A stretch of DNA of 64,000 nucleotides, from NCBI GenBank assembly GCA_021782495.1, contig JAJXUV010000003.1:1-64000 (forward strand), in the 5' to 3' direction. Made by a program: the position numbers and the translations under genes. Under the pieces are notes generated by a model. That model had not been told where the DNA came from, did no database searches, and worked only from the letters and a program-made list of their open reading frames with translations. The number at the start of each line of letters is the position of its first letter. The first letter of the stretch is position 1. Below, piece after piece: positions 9,100 to 17,603 of the stretch. The stretch comes from Pseudomonadota bacterium. GTDB taxonomy: Bacteria; Pseudomonadota; Gammaproteobacteria; UBA1113.

Positions 9100-9342
9100 T
9101 CATATTGTCCTCTTAACCCCTATTTTTACTATATTTTTACCCAACTTAAATAGTTTCCTAGGAAATTTGTCGCCAAAAAACAAAATAAAAATAGAACTCA
9201 AAACTCCTAGATAAAGTAAAGGTAGCGTAAATTTATTATCTTGATTTACGATTTTTTTTCTTTCATAGTAAAGAATACGTTTTTGCTCTAATAGCATATT
9301 GCAGTTCTTAATTTTTAGCTTGAGCAATTTTATCTGATTCAT
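9100..9342 (-). CDS. Small YqjK-like membrane protein
   Basis: 80 aa: a basic N-terminal helix, one hydrophobic segment (about residues 40-57) and a basic tail. It overlaps the 3' end of the preceding gene by 35 bases. Position and layout match the third gene of the yqjD-yqjE-yqjK operon, but sequence similarity to YqjK is too weak to name it. It would be an inner-membrane protein of unknown function. Confidence 0.55.
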   Translation of the reverse strand: MNQIKLLKLKIKNCNMLLEQKRILYYERKKIVNQDNKFTLPLLYLGVLSSIFILFFGDKFPRKLFKLGKNIVKIGVKRTI

Positions 9343-9700
9343 TCTGTGCGTCCTCTTGCATTGGCACTTTTTTTAATTGTGCTCTGAAATGCTTAAATAT
9401 AAGCTGATAGAAATATTGACGAAGAAAGAAAAATAGTAACACAGCGCTTATAATACTAATGAGCTCAGCAGAGAGCAATGCAATTAGCCAATTAAATGTG
9501 TAGTCATAAACAAAATAGACGATTACCGCTAAGCTCATTAGCGCAAATGCGCCTATTGTTGCTATAAATAGAAGTACTATAAAACAAAAGGGAATAAAAC
9601 TTTTTCTGGCCAGGTCTAAGTCCAAGAAAAATAAATCTTTATATGCCTTGATAAGGCCTAGCCAGGCTTTTCCTAAATTTTCTAAGGACTTAATACTCAT
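9308..9700 (-). CDS. Phage-holin-like / YqjE-family membrane protein
   Basis: 130 aa with two long hydrophobic segments (about residues 37-65 and 72-98), a charged N-terminal amphipathic part and a polar C-terminal tail. This is the layout of the YqjE / phage holin 3_6 superfamily of inner-membrane proteins, which usually sit next to YqjD/ElaB-type genes, as here. It starts five bases after the upstream gene and overlaps the next one, so the three are probably one operon. In enterobacteria the operon responds to stress and stationary phase; that is not visible here. Confidence 0.75.
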   Translation of the reverse strand: MSIKSLENLGKAWLGLIKAYKDLFFLDLDLARKSFIPFCFIVLLFIATIGAFALMSLAVIVYFVYDYTFNWLIALLSAELISIISAVLLFFFLRQYFYQLIFKHFRAQLKKVPMQEDAQNESDKIAQAKN

Positions 9701-9705
9701 CCCGA

Positions 9706-10155
9706 TCAGTTTTTTCTAACGAGAAAGCTAAGAACCAACCCTGTGCAAGCCGCTATGGCCATCGAACTATAAGGGTTGTCTTTGACAAACTGAGTCACCG
9801 CTTTACCATATTTACTGGCATCTTCTTTAACGTTCTTAGCCATTTCTATAGTTTTATCACAGATTTCTTTGCCTATATCCCCTATTTCTTCAGCAGCTTT
9901 ACCTAGATTGTTCATCGTCTTAGAATCACCATCGTTATCACTATTTTTATAAGTCTCTTTAAAATCCTTTACAAATTCTTGCGCTACAGTTAATGCTTTC
10001 TCTTTAGCATAACCTAGCCGTTGTTGCAAAATATTCGCTAATTGATCAATATCTCCAGTAAGAGAGCTTCTATCATTATCGCTCAGTTGATTCCATTCTT
10101 CTTTTATTTTTTCTTTAAATTTGTCTAAATTATCTTTTAATCCATTTTCTGACAT
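9706..10155 (-). CDS. CsbD / YqjD (DUF883)-like stress protein
   Basis: 149 aa. Residues 1-60 resemble CsbD-like proteins (KEEWNQLSDNDRSSLTGDID then LQQRLGYAKEKA). Residues 100-149 resemble the YqjD/ElaB family: an amphipathic helix, then VKDNPYSSMAIAACTGLV and a C-terminal membrane anchor ending in RKN. Known relatives are tail-anchored inner-membrane proteins that bind ribosomes in stationary phase. A strong AAGGGGA box precedes the ATG. First gene of the three-gene unit. Confidence 0.8.
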   Translation of the reverse strand: MSENGLKDNLDKFKEKIKEEWNQLSDNDRSSLTGDIDQLANILQQRLGYAKEKALTVAQEFVKDFKETYKNSDNDGDSKTMNNLGKAAEEIGDIGKEICDKTIEMAKNVKEDASKYGKAVTQFVKDNPYSSMAIAACTGLVLSFLVRKN

Positions 10156-10809
10156 GATATTTCCCCTTTAAAAATAATATAAAATTTAATTCAATTCAGC
10201 ACAATTTAACTATAGACAGCTAAATGTATCAAGTCAACAGTCGAAAATTAATGTCAGAATATTTTTGTATTATTTGTACGCTATCATAAAGACATCATTT
10301 GTGTTTTTTGTTTTTAAAATCAAGAGCATTGTTAAAAATAGAAAATCAATTTATTTGTTTTAAATTTCCGAATTGTCTTACATCTACCATAAAAATTGAG
10401 ACTAAAATTTTGAGCGCCACAATTTCCCTATCAAGAATATAGTGCGGAACGAATTTTAATTTGCCTTTTTGAACCGCCTTTTTGATATTACTTTTACTCT
10501 TCCCCATTTTCTCTTTCGGCTCCTGAGTCTCAGAAAATTTTATTTTTTGTTATAAACGCTTAATCTCATTATGCTGATCCCCTCTTAACATTCGGTAAAA
10601 TTTTAAAAATTTAGATAAATAAAATTTAAAGCGATATCATTTAAAGGCATAGCTAATTTTTTCTGACAAATCATTTTTAATTTTATTAAAAAAAAATCAC
10701 TTTTATTTTTCTTGACAAGCCCAAATCAAAATCGTATACTTAAAAAGTAAATATTTTATTTTCAATTTAAAATATTTCAAACTTGTTAATCACTTGAGGG
10801 AGGTGAATC
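10156..10809. other. Very AT-rich intergenic region
   Basis: Divergent spacer between the YqjD-like operon and the first KGG gene. No gene is firmly supported. A 53-codon minus-strand frame (10346-10507, starting MGKSKSNIKKAVQKGKLKFV) is open, but its ATG has only a purine stretch before it and I recognise nothing in it. The promoter of the KGG gene is at 10712-10740. Confidence 0.4.
10712..10740 (+). promoter_or_regulatory. Consensus sigma70-type promoter of the first KGG gene
   Basis: TTGACA at 10712-10717 and TATACT at 10735-10740 are separated by exactly 17 bases, about 70 bases before the ATG of the KGG protein. This is a perfect -35 box and a one-mismatch -10 box. Confidence 0.8.
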
Positions 10810-10995
10810 ATGGCAGGTACACATGAAGGCGGGGAAAAAGCCGCCGAAACCACAAAGGAACGTCACGATGAAGATTTTCATAAGAAAATTGGAAACAAAG
10901 GCGGACATGCTGCAAATCATGGCGAAGGGAATAGTAGGGGTGAATCGTCGAAAGGAAACAAACGGTCTAGCGGTGACGATGATGACAACTCCTAA
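10810..10995 (+). CDS. Small KGG-motif stress protein
   Basis: 61 aa, very hydrophilic, no signal or membrane segment. It has two copies of the KGG/GsiB/YciG-type motif: EGGEKAAETTKERHDEDFHK followed by KIGNKGGHA. The family comprises small stress-induced, probably disordered proteins (GsiB, YciG, conidiation-associated proteins). The tail is Ser/Gly/Asp-rich, ending in DDDDNS. The ribosome-binding site GGGAGGTGA is nearly ideal and the promoter near-consensus, so high expression is likely. It is paralogous to the gene at 11345. Confidence 0.85.
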   Translation: MAGTHEGGEKAAETTKERHDEDFHKKIGNKGGHAANHGEGNSRGESSKGNKRSSGDDDDNS

Positions 10996-11009
10996 CTACT
11001 TATAAAAAT

Positions 11010-11070
11010 ATAAACCTGTCCTGGCATTTTATGAAATTATCTAATAAAACGTCAGGGCAAGTTTATTTTT
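11010..11070 (+). terminator. Probable terminator of the first KGG gene
   Basis: Imperfect stem: ATAAACCTGTCCTG on the left against CAGGGCAAGTTTAT on the right, with further AT pairs inside, ending in a T5 run at 11066-11070. Confidence 0.5.
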
Positions 11071-11254
11071 ACATCTTGTATTTATCAATACAACACTTTT
11101 TCTTAGAAAATAAAGTTTTTATTATCTTTGTTTAATTTCGCTATTTTCTCAAAAGTAAATCAATAAAAATATTTTAATTTTTCAAAATTAAAAAAACAAT
11201 ATCTTAAAATTAAAAATTTTTATGTAAGAAATCTCTGAGCGCTTTTATTTTTCA

Positions 11255-11283
11255 TTGACAAATTTATTGTAATATCATAAAAT
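11255..11283 (+). promoter_or_regulatory. Near-consensus promoter of the second KGG gene
   Basis: TTGACA at 11255-11260 and TAAAAT at 11278-11283 with 17 bases between, about 60 bases before the ATG at 11345. Same arrangement as the promoter of the first KGG gene. Confidence 0.7.
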
Positions 11284-11344
11284 AAATAATGAAATCAGAA
11301 ATTTTTAAAAGACAAATGTCTTGCAATCACTATGGAGGTGAATT

Positions 11345-12178
11345 ATGGCAGGTACAAGTAAAGGTGGAAAAAAAGCAGCTAAGACAGCCGAAGAACGTTA
11401 TGGGAAAAATTTTCATGAAGAAATTGGTAGTCTCGGCGGACAAGCAACAGAAGAACGGCATGGCAGAGATTTTTATAGAGAAATTGGGAGCTTAGGTGGC
11501 CGCTCTAGAGGTCGATCTACTGGACAAAGAGAATCTCGAGAAAACGATGAGAATGATGAGGGCCATGGCTCTTCAGGGGGCCGTAGTGGTGGTTATGGAC
11601 GAGATGAAGACGATTCTCAATCTTCTGGGCGCCGTGGCAGTAGTTATGGGCGAGATGAAGACGATTCTCAATCTTCAGGACGCCGTGGCAGCAGTTATGG
11701 GCGAGATGAAGACGATTCTCAATCTTCAGGACGCCGTGGCAGCAGTTATGGGCGAGATGAAGACGATTCTCAATCTTCAGGACGTCGTGGTAGCGGTTAT
11801 GGACGAGATGAAGACAATTCTAAACCTTCAGGACGTCGCGGCAGTGGTAGCAGTTATGGACGAGATGAAGACAATTCTCAATCTTCAGGACGTCGTGGTC
11901 GTTACGAAAGTGATGATGATGAATCTTCTCGACGTCGTGGTAGCTATAGTGGCGGCAGAGATGATGATGATTATCAATCTTCAGGACGCCGTGGCAGTGG
12001 TAGCAGCAATTACGGGCGAGACGATGACGATTATCAATCCTCATCCTCTGGGCGTCGTAGTAGTTACAGCAAAGGAAATGAGGATAATAATGAATCTTCT
12101 CGACGTCGTAGCAGTAGCAGCAGAGATGACGATGATGAGTATCAATCTTCAGGACGCCGAGGCGGCAGCTCCCGATAG
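11345..12178 (+). CDS. KGG-motif protein with Ser/Arg/Asp-rich tandem-repeat tail
   Basis: 277 aa. Residues 1-55 carry KGG motifs (KGGKKAAKTAEERYGKNFHE and two EIGSLGG units) homologous to the gene at 10810. From about residue 80 the protein is a disordered tail of repeats based on SYGRDEDDSQSSGRRGS, 17 residues long: nearly identical 51-bp DNA units start at 11591, 11642, 11693, 11744 and 11795, and degenerate ones follow to the stop. The tail alternates acidic (DEDD) and basic (GRRG) clusters with serines, like eukaryotic SR-type low-complexity segments. GGAGGTGA precedes the ATG. I infer a condensate, nucleic-acid-binding or desiccation-type role from composition only. Repeat number is likely to vary between strains. 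Confidence 0.85.
   Translation: MAGTSKGGKKAAKTAEERYGKNFHEEIGSLGGQATEERHGRDFYREIGSLGGRSRGRSTGQRESRENDENDEGHGSSGGRSGGYGRDEDDSQSSGRRGSSYGRDEDDSQSSGRRGSSYGRDEDDSQSSGRRGSSYGRDEDDSQSSGRRGSGYGRDEDNSKPSGRRGSGSSYGRDEDNSQSSGRRGRYESDDDESSRRRGSYSGGRDDDDYQSSGRRGSGSSNYGRDDDDYQSSSSGRRSSYSKGNEDNNESSRRRSSSSRDDDDEYQSSGRRGGSSR
11591..11845 (+). repeat. 51-bp tandem repeat, about 5 near-identical units
   Basis: Units starting at 11591, 11642, 11693, 11744 and 11795 differ by a few bases, mostly silent or Ser/Gly changes. They encode the 17-residue RDEDDSQSSGRRG unit. Degenerate units continue to about 12170. Confidence 0.85.
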
Positions 12179-12199
12179 CAATTTAATTTTATATCAAAG

Positions 12200-12236
12200 G
12201 CAGGCGACCCCAAATAGTGTCGCCTGCAACATTTTA
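12200..12236 (+). terminator. Hairpin terminator of the second KGG gene
   Basis: GCAGGCGAC (12200-12208) pairs perfectly with GTCGCCTGC (12219-12227), with a 10-nt loop, followed by AACATTTT. It is 22 bases past the stop codon. Confidence 0.6.
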
Positions 12237-12331
12237 GAATGTCAGAATAGCGCTAGAAAATGAAATTTGGGCTAAGCGTTCACTTTCTATCTATTTTCGC
12301 AGCAGTGGAAGGAGAGATAATTTCTTTAACT

Positions 12332-13285
12332 TTAAAATAAAACCTGCTGCACATTAATTCCCGCTACTTCAGAAGAATTCACATATTGAAACAAATAATT
12401 AATCAAAAAAACGTCGATAACTTTATTTTCGATACTCGACGCTTCTCGATACACCAAACCCTTTCGTGTCTTTATAGCAAACCCCATGTGCGAAACATCT
12501 AAATCGGTGCCAAGATACGATTTTATATTCCAATCCTTACGAACAATTTCAAGGATACTGCCAGAAGGAATTTGATCGAAAATAAACAAATTGGGTTGTC
12601 CTTGTTTGTTAAATAATACATTCAAAGGAATATAGAGTACGTGTGACTCTTGGTTAATGCTCTCCTCGCTTAAATCTCGAAAGGCTGTTAAGCGCGACTG
12701 CTCTTCTTTGGGTGTCAGGGGGAATAAGAGTTTAATGTCGGCTAAAGTTTTCTTACGATACCATTCTTTTTTATTGATATAAACACTCATAATTTTAGCG
12801 ACGGGTTCATTATTTCGCTCGCGAATTGTATCCGTGATATCTTGAATAAAGCCTTGTTTTTGATTGTTGGGATTCCAGTCGATGCTGGTAAAATGGTAAC
12901 GATTTTGATACAATATTTCGCTATTTTGATAATTGATTTTTCGCATCTTTTGTTGAAATTCAGTTAGATTATTGGCATTCAATAAAGCCAACACGGTATT
13001 CACATAAGTCATGCAATCAAACGCGTCCGTTCGATACTCAGGGTTTTGATCGAAGAGCGCCTCGCTCCCCTCTCCTAAGGCACCTTTCTCATATTTTTTT
13101 CCTAGAAAAGCGGCACTGAAATAATTTAATCGTTCGGACAAATTGTGAGGCTGATGTGCGTACAATTTCTGAATCTCAGTGTCAAAATCTGCCATAGAAT
13201 AAGCTGGAATTAAGGTGATGCTTTGAGCAGCCCATAAGAGCAAGGACATTAATATTAGAATGCTTAAAACAATAGAGCGTTTCAT
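12332..13285 (-). CDS. DUF1460 family, amidase-like exported protein
   Basis: 317 aa. A signal peptide is visible (MKRSIVLSILILMSLLLWAA). The mature part has the DUF1460 core with the probable catalytic cysteine (DAFDCMTYVNTVLAL, about residue 91) and the downstream SHMGFAI histidine segment (about 266). DUF1460 proteins belong to the NlpC/P60-like cysteine peptidases, and some act as N-acetylmuramoyl-L-alanine amidases. It probably acts on peptidoglycan in the periplasm. It starts one base after the hda stop, so it is likely co-transcribed with it. Confidence 0.8.
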   Translation of the reverse strand: MKRSIVLSILILMSLLLWAAQSITLIPAYSMADFDTEIQKLYAHQPHNLSERLNYFSAAFLGKKYEKGALGEGSEALFDQNPEYRTDAFDCMTYVNTVLALLNANNLTEFQQKMRKINYQNSEILYQNRYHFTSIDWNPNNQKQGFIQDITDTIRERNNEPVAKIMSVYINKKEWYRKKTLADIKLLFPLTPKEEQSRLTAFRDLSEESINQESHVLYIPLNVLFNKQGQPNLFIFDQIPSGSILEIVRKDWNIKSYLGTDLDVSHMGFAIKTRKGLVYREASSIENKVIDVFLINYLFQYVNSSEVAGINVQQVLF

Positions 13286-13286
13286 T

Positions 13287-13973
13287 TCACTCCAACACCT
13301 CTTTCACAAAAGGAACCGTAATCCGTTTTTTTTCAGCCAAAGAAACTGCATCCAGTTTTTCTAAGAAAATCAACAAAGCACTTAAATCGCGTTGATAATG
13401 ATTCAATAAGAAATGGATGACTTCATCACCTACTATTAAACTTCGCTCTTTGGCATGCAATTGTAAAGCCGCGATCGTTTCTGCTTCACTTAAAGGTTCG
13501 ATGTGAAAAACTTGGCCCCAACTTAAACGCGATTGTAAATCTGGCAAGAGACAATTCAATCCCCGAACAGATGTTTTTGCCGAACAAATCCACAATTTAT
13601 CGGATGCTTGCAAGCGATTATAGGCATCAAACAAGGCTTCTTCCCAAAGCGCTTGTCCTAATACGGTATCTATATCGTCCAAACACAAAACATCGATTTG
13701 TTCTACATCGGCTAATATCTCGGGCGTATAATCGGATGATTCTTTTAAAGGAAGATACATCGCCGTTTTGTGCAATCGAAGGGCCTTTTCGCAAAGGGCT
13801 TGAAGTAAATGGCTTAAACCGCAACCAGAATTGCCCCACAGGTATACACTACTCTTTTGTTGTAAAGCTTCTTCACGTAGATAATCAACAATCGCTTGAT
13901 TTTGTTCTGCATAAAAATTTTCAAAGCTTCGATGGAATTGCGGTTGCAATCCGCGCAAAACCAACTGAGTCAC
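13287..13973 (-). CDS. hda: DnaA regulatory inactivator Hda
   Basis: 228 aa, AAA+ protein homologous to the ATPase domain of DnaA. It has a Walker A-like GNSGCGLSHLL (about residue 47), Walker B VLCLDDIDTV (about 95) and C-terminal helices ending in TVPFVKEVLE. Known Hda, with the sliding clamp, stimulates ATP hydrolysis by DnaA to prevent re-initiation. The N-terminal LVLRGLQP lies where the clamp-binding motif usually is. It starts with GTG overlapping the stop of the permease gene (GTGA). Position next to a perM-type gene is typical of gammaproteobacteria. Confidence 0.88.
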   Translation of the reverse strand: MTQLVLRGLQPQFHRSFENFYAEQNQAIVDYLREEALQQKSSVYLWGNSGCGLSHLLQALCEKALRLHKTAMYLPLKESSDYTPEILADVEQIDVLCLDDIDTVLGQALWEEALFDAYNRLQASDKLWICSAKTSVRGLNCLLPDLQSRLSWGQVFHIEPLSEAETIAALQLHAKERSLIVGDEVIHFLLNHYQRDLSALLIFLEKLDAVSLAEKKRITVPFVKEVLE

Positions 13974-15043
13974 GGTTTAGTCCACATCGAATACAGACTA
14001 CTTTGGATATAGCGATCGCGCAGATGTCGCACAAAGACCATGATAACCGCTGCAACCGGTAAGGCTAATAAAATCCCAAAAAAACCAAATAAACTGCCGC
14101 CTGCAAGTACTGCAAAAATCACAGCAACGGGATGCAAATGAATTCTATCGCCGACAAAATAGGGCGTTAAAACCATTCCTTCGATACTTTGAGCAACGAC
14201 GAAGACCAGTAAAACATACAACAAATGCAACCAATCGTGAAATTGAAAAAAAGCCGCTATTAACGCACTTAATAAGCCAACTATAAAACCCAAATACGGT
14301 ACAATACTCAATAGGCCAGCAATCACCCCAATCAACAAGGCCCAATTGATTTGAAATAAGGCCAAACCCAAACTATACAACAAACCCAGTCCTATCATCA
14401 CCAAAAGTTGGCCACGTAAAAACCCGCTCAAGACTGCATCGCATTCTTTTAACAAATGAACAGTGACCGGTTCTATGCGTCGAGGGATCAAAGCATGCAT
14501 GGAAGATAAAAGGCGATCCCAATCGCGCAATAAATAAAATAAAACGACAGGAACTAAGAGTAAGCTCGTCAGAAAACCAATGATGACCAAGCTGGAACCC
14601 GCAAAAGTAGCAAAAATATTTGGCAAATAACGCGCACCTTGTTTCCAATGTTGCTCTACGGTATTTTGCAAGGTGTCTTGCAGGGAACTAGCACTGAAAT
14701 CCAGAGAAAGTTTCAAATGTTGTTCTGCCCAAGGAACTATCACGCCCTTAGCACGTTCAATGATGCTCGGCAAGGCTTCGACCAAGTTTACCAATTGTTC
14801 TTCTAAAGCAGGGATTAAAAAAATCAAACTCAAGACAAAAAAGCTTAATAAAATTAAAAAAACGATGATAACGCCGAAAGTGCGCCCGATATGGAATTTT
14901 TGCAAAAAAACCACCCATGAATTGGTTAAATAAGCCAAAATAGCAGCGATTAGAAAAGGTGTTAATATATTAGAAATTTTATACACGAATACGCAGAAAA
15001 TTGTAACGCTCAATAAAATGATCCATTTTTTAGTGTCGGTCAC
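13970..15043 (-). CDS. AI-2E / PerM-family transporter
   Basis: About 357 aa inner-membrane protein of the AI-2E transporter (PerM/UPF0118) superfamily, with an N-terminal membrane pair, a long periplasmic helical segment and C-terminal membrane helices including the conserved GxVPYLG-type segment (SIVPYLGFIVG). I place the start at the GTG at 15043, six bases after AAGGAG, rather than at an in-frame ATG at 15070 that lacks a ribosome-binding site and lies deeper in the preceding gene. It overlaps the PgsA-type gene by 14 bases and hda by four, so translation is probably coupled. Substrate unknown. Confidence 0.85.
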   Translation of the reverse strand: MTDTKKWIILLSVTIFCVFVYKISNILTPFLIAAILAYLTNSWVVFLQKFHIGRTFGVIIVFLILLSFFVLSLIFLIPALEEQLVNLVEALPSIIERAKGVIVPWAEQHLKLSLDFSASSLQDTLQNTVEQHWKQGARYLPNIFATFAGSSLVIIGFLTSLLLVPVVLFYLLRDWDRLLSSMHALIPRRIEPVTVHLLKECDAVLSGFLRGQLLVMIGLGLLYSLGLALFQINWALLIGVIAGLLSIVPYLGFIVGLLSALIAAFFQFHDWLHLLYVLLVFVVAQSIEGMVLTPYFVGDRIHLHPVAVIFAVLAGGSLFGFFGILLALPVAAVIMVFVRHLRDRYIQSSLYSMWTKP

Positions 15044-15605
15044 AATGCTCTCCTTTTTGGCTAAATGCACGCCAGCCCCAAACCCAAATATAGTGAACCA
15101 TGCTGGAAGCAGTGGTGAAGAATACTAAATAAATTAAAAAATTGATCCAATGATTGTTAAAGCATCCATAACTGTAGTGCGACAACAAAATGATCGCCAA
15201 AATAATTTGACAAAACGTATTGGCTTTACTCAAGAGGCTGGGTTTAAAATCGTATTGTCCTATCAAAAAGTGATAACACATTCCCCCGGTAACAATCACC
15301 ACATCGCGCGTTAAAACCAAAGCCAAAAGCCAAACAGGCAAATCACCCAAATAAGTCAAAGCCAAATAACTGCTGACCATTAATAATTTATCAGCCAGCG
15401 GATCCACCATAGCACCCCAGCGGCTGATCCACTGAAAACGCCGGGCCAAATAACCATCCACTGCGTCTGTTAAACCAGCCAGGAGAAACAAGAAAAAAGC
15501 CAATTTGTAGTTTTCGGTCAATAAACCAAAAACGATAGGACCGACTAATAGCAACCTAAAGACCGTGATGATGTTGGGTAAATATGCTGGATTCATAATG
15601 CCCAC
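15030..15605 (-). CDS. pgsA: CDP-alcohol phosphatidyltransferase (PgsA-like)
   Basis: 191 aa, multi-pass inner-membrane enzyme. The family signature D-G-x2-A-R-x8-G-x3-D-x3-D is complete (DAVDGYLARR then WGAMVDPLADK, about residues 47-73). NIITVFRLLLVGPIV at the N-terminus is typical of phosphatidylglycerophosphate synthases, which make PGP from CDP-diacylglycerol and glycerol-3-phosphate. Another CDP-alcohol transferase specificity cannot be excluded. It overlaps its neighbours on both sides. MNPAYLPNIIT four codons in is an alternative start. Confidence 0.82.
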   Translation of the reverse strand: MGIMNPAYLPNIITVFRLLLVGPIVFGLLTENYKLAFFLFLLAGLTDAVDGYLARRFQWISRWGAMVDPLADKLLMVSSYLALTYLGDLPVWLLALVLTRDVVIVTGGMCYHFLIGQYDFKPSLLSKANTFCQIILAIILLSHYSYGCFNNHWINFLIYLVFFTTASSMVHYIWVWGWRAFSQKGEHCDRH

Positions 15606-16252
15606 TGATAAGTTAAAGTATCATTGCTTGGCGAGGATTGTGTAACTGGTACCAAGGTATTGAGTTCTTCGGCTATCTCTTGTTGTAATACGGCGCGACT
15701 TCGTTGAAATCTAATGTTTAAAATCACTTCGTCGGGCGAAAGCTCGGTGACTTCGACTTGTTCCACAGAAGGCAAAGCGCGCAAGCTACTTTTTAAACCA
15801 TCCATGGCGGATAAATCTCCAATGCCATAGACAATCACTTCTATTTGATTCGCAGGCACAGAAGGGGCGCTGCTTGCAACCGAAGCGGGCGTTTTGCTTT
15901 TCAATAAATTTGAAATCGCTTGCGGATCGAAATCTACCTCTAAAATTAAAGGATGCATCTCATTTGCCGGAATATATTGGTAACTTAACATCCAATCTTT
16001 GGCGTGATTTAAACTATTCGTCCAATCTGGATTGGTTTCAATGTCTTGTTCACCCGTTAATTTGCCTAAGACTTGGGCTAAAGCCACCTTGAGTTCTGCC
16101 TCGCTCGGCGCGCTTTCAGCGGTTATGATGGGTAATTCAGCTTTGTAGGCCTGAGAATTGGTCAAAGCTTGAGCGAAAGATATCATCCATACCATGAATG
16201 TTAGAAAAATAACTCTACTAACATAAGTTTTTTTCATTTTCTCTTGCCACAC
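15593..16252 (-). CDS. DUF2066-family periplasmic protein
   Basis: Up to 219 aa; the better start is probably MKKTYVSRV five codons in, giving a clear signal peptide (VIFLTFMVWMISFAQA). The mature part has the DUF2066 N-terminal pattern: a secreted domain with LKVALAQVLGKLTGEQDIE. The family is found next to hda/pgsA in gammaproteobacteria and its function is unknown. It is shorter than many homologues. Last 13 bases overlap the PgsA-type gene. Confidence 0.72.
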   Translation of the reverse strand: MWQEKMKKTYVSRVIFLTFMVWMISFAQALTNSQAYKAELPIITAESAPSEAELKVALAQVLGKLTGEQDIETNPDWTNSLNHAKDWMLSYQYIPANEMHPLILEVDFDPQAISNLLKSKTPASVASSAPSVPANQIEVIVYGIGDLSAMDGLKSSLRALPSVEQVEVTELSPDEVILNIRFQRSRAVLQQEIAEELNTLVPVTQSSPSNDTLTYQWAL

Positions 16253-16283
16253 TTAAAACAATAAATAATGGCTTTATTTTACC

Positions 16284-17576
16284 CTATTCTTCTTCAAAAA
16301 TCATCTTACCCGACAAGCCATGTTCTTCCATGATATCCCGTAAAGCCCTTAAGGCCTCGACTTGAATTTGACGAACGCGTTCGCGGGTCAAGCCAATTTT
16401 ACGCCCCACCTCTTCCAAAGTGGCTTTTTCTTCCCCATTCAAGCCAAAACGATAAGCTAAAACTTGACCTTGTTTTTCGGGCAATTGTTTTAACCAAGCT
16501 TCAATATTTTCACGCAAATTGTCGTCCAGCAATATTTCTGCGGGATCGATATTGTTAGGATCGGCCAAAGTTTCTAATAAACTTTTGTCGGAATCTTTAC
16601 CAATAGGCACATCCACCGAGGTGATTTTTTCTTCCAAACCTAGCATGTGTTTGACTTCTTCGACGGGTTTATCCAACATTTCAGCAATTTCTTCGGCCGT
16701 AGGTGTGTGATCCAATTTCTGAGTCAACACACGGGCCGCACGTAGGTACACATTAAGTTCTTTCACCACATGGATTGGCAAACGAATGGTCCGGGTTTGG
16801 TTCATGATCGCGCGTTCAATGGTTTGTCGGATCCACCAAGTGGCATAGGTTGAAAACCGAAATCCGCGCTCGGGATCGAATTTTTCTACGCCTCGAATTA
16901 AACCTAAATTGCCTTCTTCAATCAAATCTAACAAAGCTAAGCCGCGATTGATGTAACGACGAGCAATTTTAACCACCAAACGCAAATTGCTTTCGATCAT
17001 GCGACGCCGGGCATTGACATCACCTTTTAAAGCCAAGCGCGCATAGTAAATTTCTTCTTCAGCGCTTAATAAAGGGGAAAATCCAATTTCACTTAAATAC
17101 ATTTGCGTTGCATCAAGGGCTTTGCTAGACAAATGAAAATGCCTTTCCTCCGTGGCTTTGAGAAATTCGTCTTCATCCGAGTGTTCAGCCAGTTCTTCAT
17201 CTACATCGTCAAAAATAAATTCTTCTGGATAATTATTTTCTTTCTCTTCTTCTATCATTATATCGTCTAATACAACCTCTTCCTCTTCTTCATTAAAGCG
17301 TTCCGGGGATTTTTTTGAAGCGACGGTTATTTTAGGCGCCTCTGCTACTTTTTCTGGAGTTCCATTTTTAGAAATCATTTTGCTGGCCCCTTCTTTTATT
17401 TTTGAAAAGATTTTTTTAGTTTTAGTTGCAACGACTTCAGCGACTTTGGCACGCACTTTTTTTTGAGGCCCTTCTTCTTTATTTGCAGTTTTCACTTTTT
17501 TCTCTTTGACCGCTGGTGTCGCTTTTTTCGAAGAACTCGCCACAGGTTTCTTTTTTGTAACTTTTTTGGGACTCAC
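16284..17576 (-). CDS. rpoS: Sigma factor RpoS with long basic N-terminal extension
   Basis: 430 aa against about 330 for E. coli RpoS. The sigma regions start late: 1.2 at about residue 155 ([20 protein letters not shown]), 2 with [12 protein letters not shown] and [16 protein letters not shown], 3 with RAARVLTQ, and 4 ending in [20 protein letters not shown]. The first 60 residues are rich in Lys, Ala and Pro like linker histones ([20 protein letters not shown]), followed by a strongly acidic stretch (about 95-140). The GTG start at 17576 is supported by AAGGAG seven bases upstream, so the extension is probably translated. RpoS directs stationary-phase and, in Legionellales, transmissive-phase transcription. 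Confidence 0.9.
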   Translation of the reverse strand: MSPKKVTKKKPVASSSKKATPAVKEKKVKTANKEEGPQKKVRAKVAEVVATKTKKIFSKIKEGASKMISKNGTPEKVAEAPKITVASKKSPERFNEEEEEVVLDDIMIEEEKENNYPEEFIFDDVDEELAEHSDEDEFLKATEERHFHLSSKALDATQMYLSEIGFSPLLSAEEEIYYARLALKGDVNARRRMIESNLRLVVKIARRYINRGLALLDLIEEGNLGLIRGVEKFDPERGFRFSTYATWWIRQTIERAIMNQTRTIRLPIHVVKELNVYLRAARVLTQKLDHTPTAEEIAEMLDKPVEEVKHMLGLEEKITSVDVPIGKDSDKSLLETLADPNNIDPAEILLDDNLRENIEAWLKQLPEKQGQVLAYRFGLNGEEKATLEEVGRKIGLTRERVRQIQVEALRALRDIMEEHGLSGKMIFEEE

Positions 17577-17603
17577 TTTACACTCCTTGTATCGCTAAAA
17601 AAA

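Larger units (their letters stand above)
10996..11344. other. Spacer between the two KGG genes
   Basis: Holds an apparent terminator (about 11010-11070), then a very AT-rich stretch, then the promoter of the second KGG gene. No gene is supported. Confidence 0.5.

Noticed and set aside
11496-12263. Long second frame through the repeat tail of the KGG protein
   Set aside because: It is open only because the 51-bp repeat avoids stops in that frame; it has no ribosome-binding site and Met/Leu-rich periodic nonsense.
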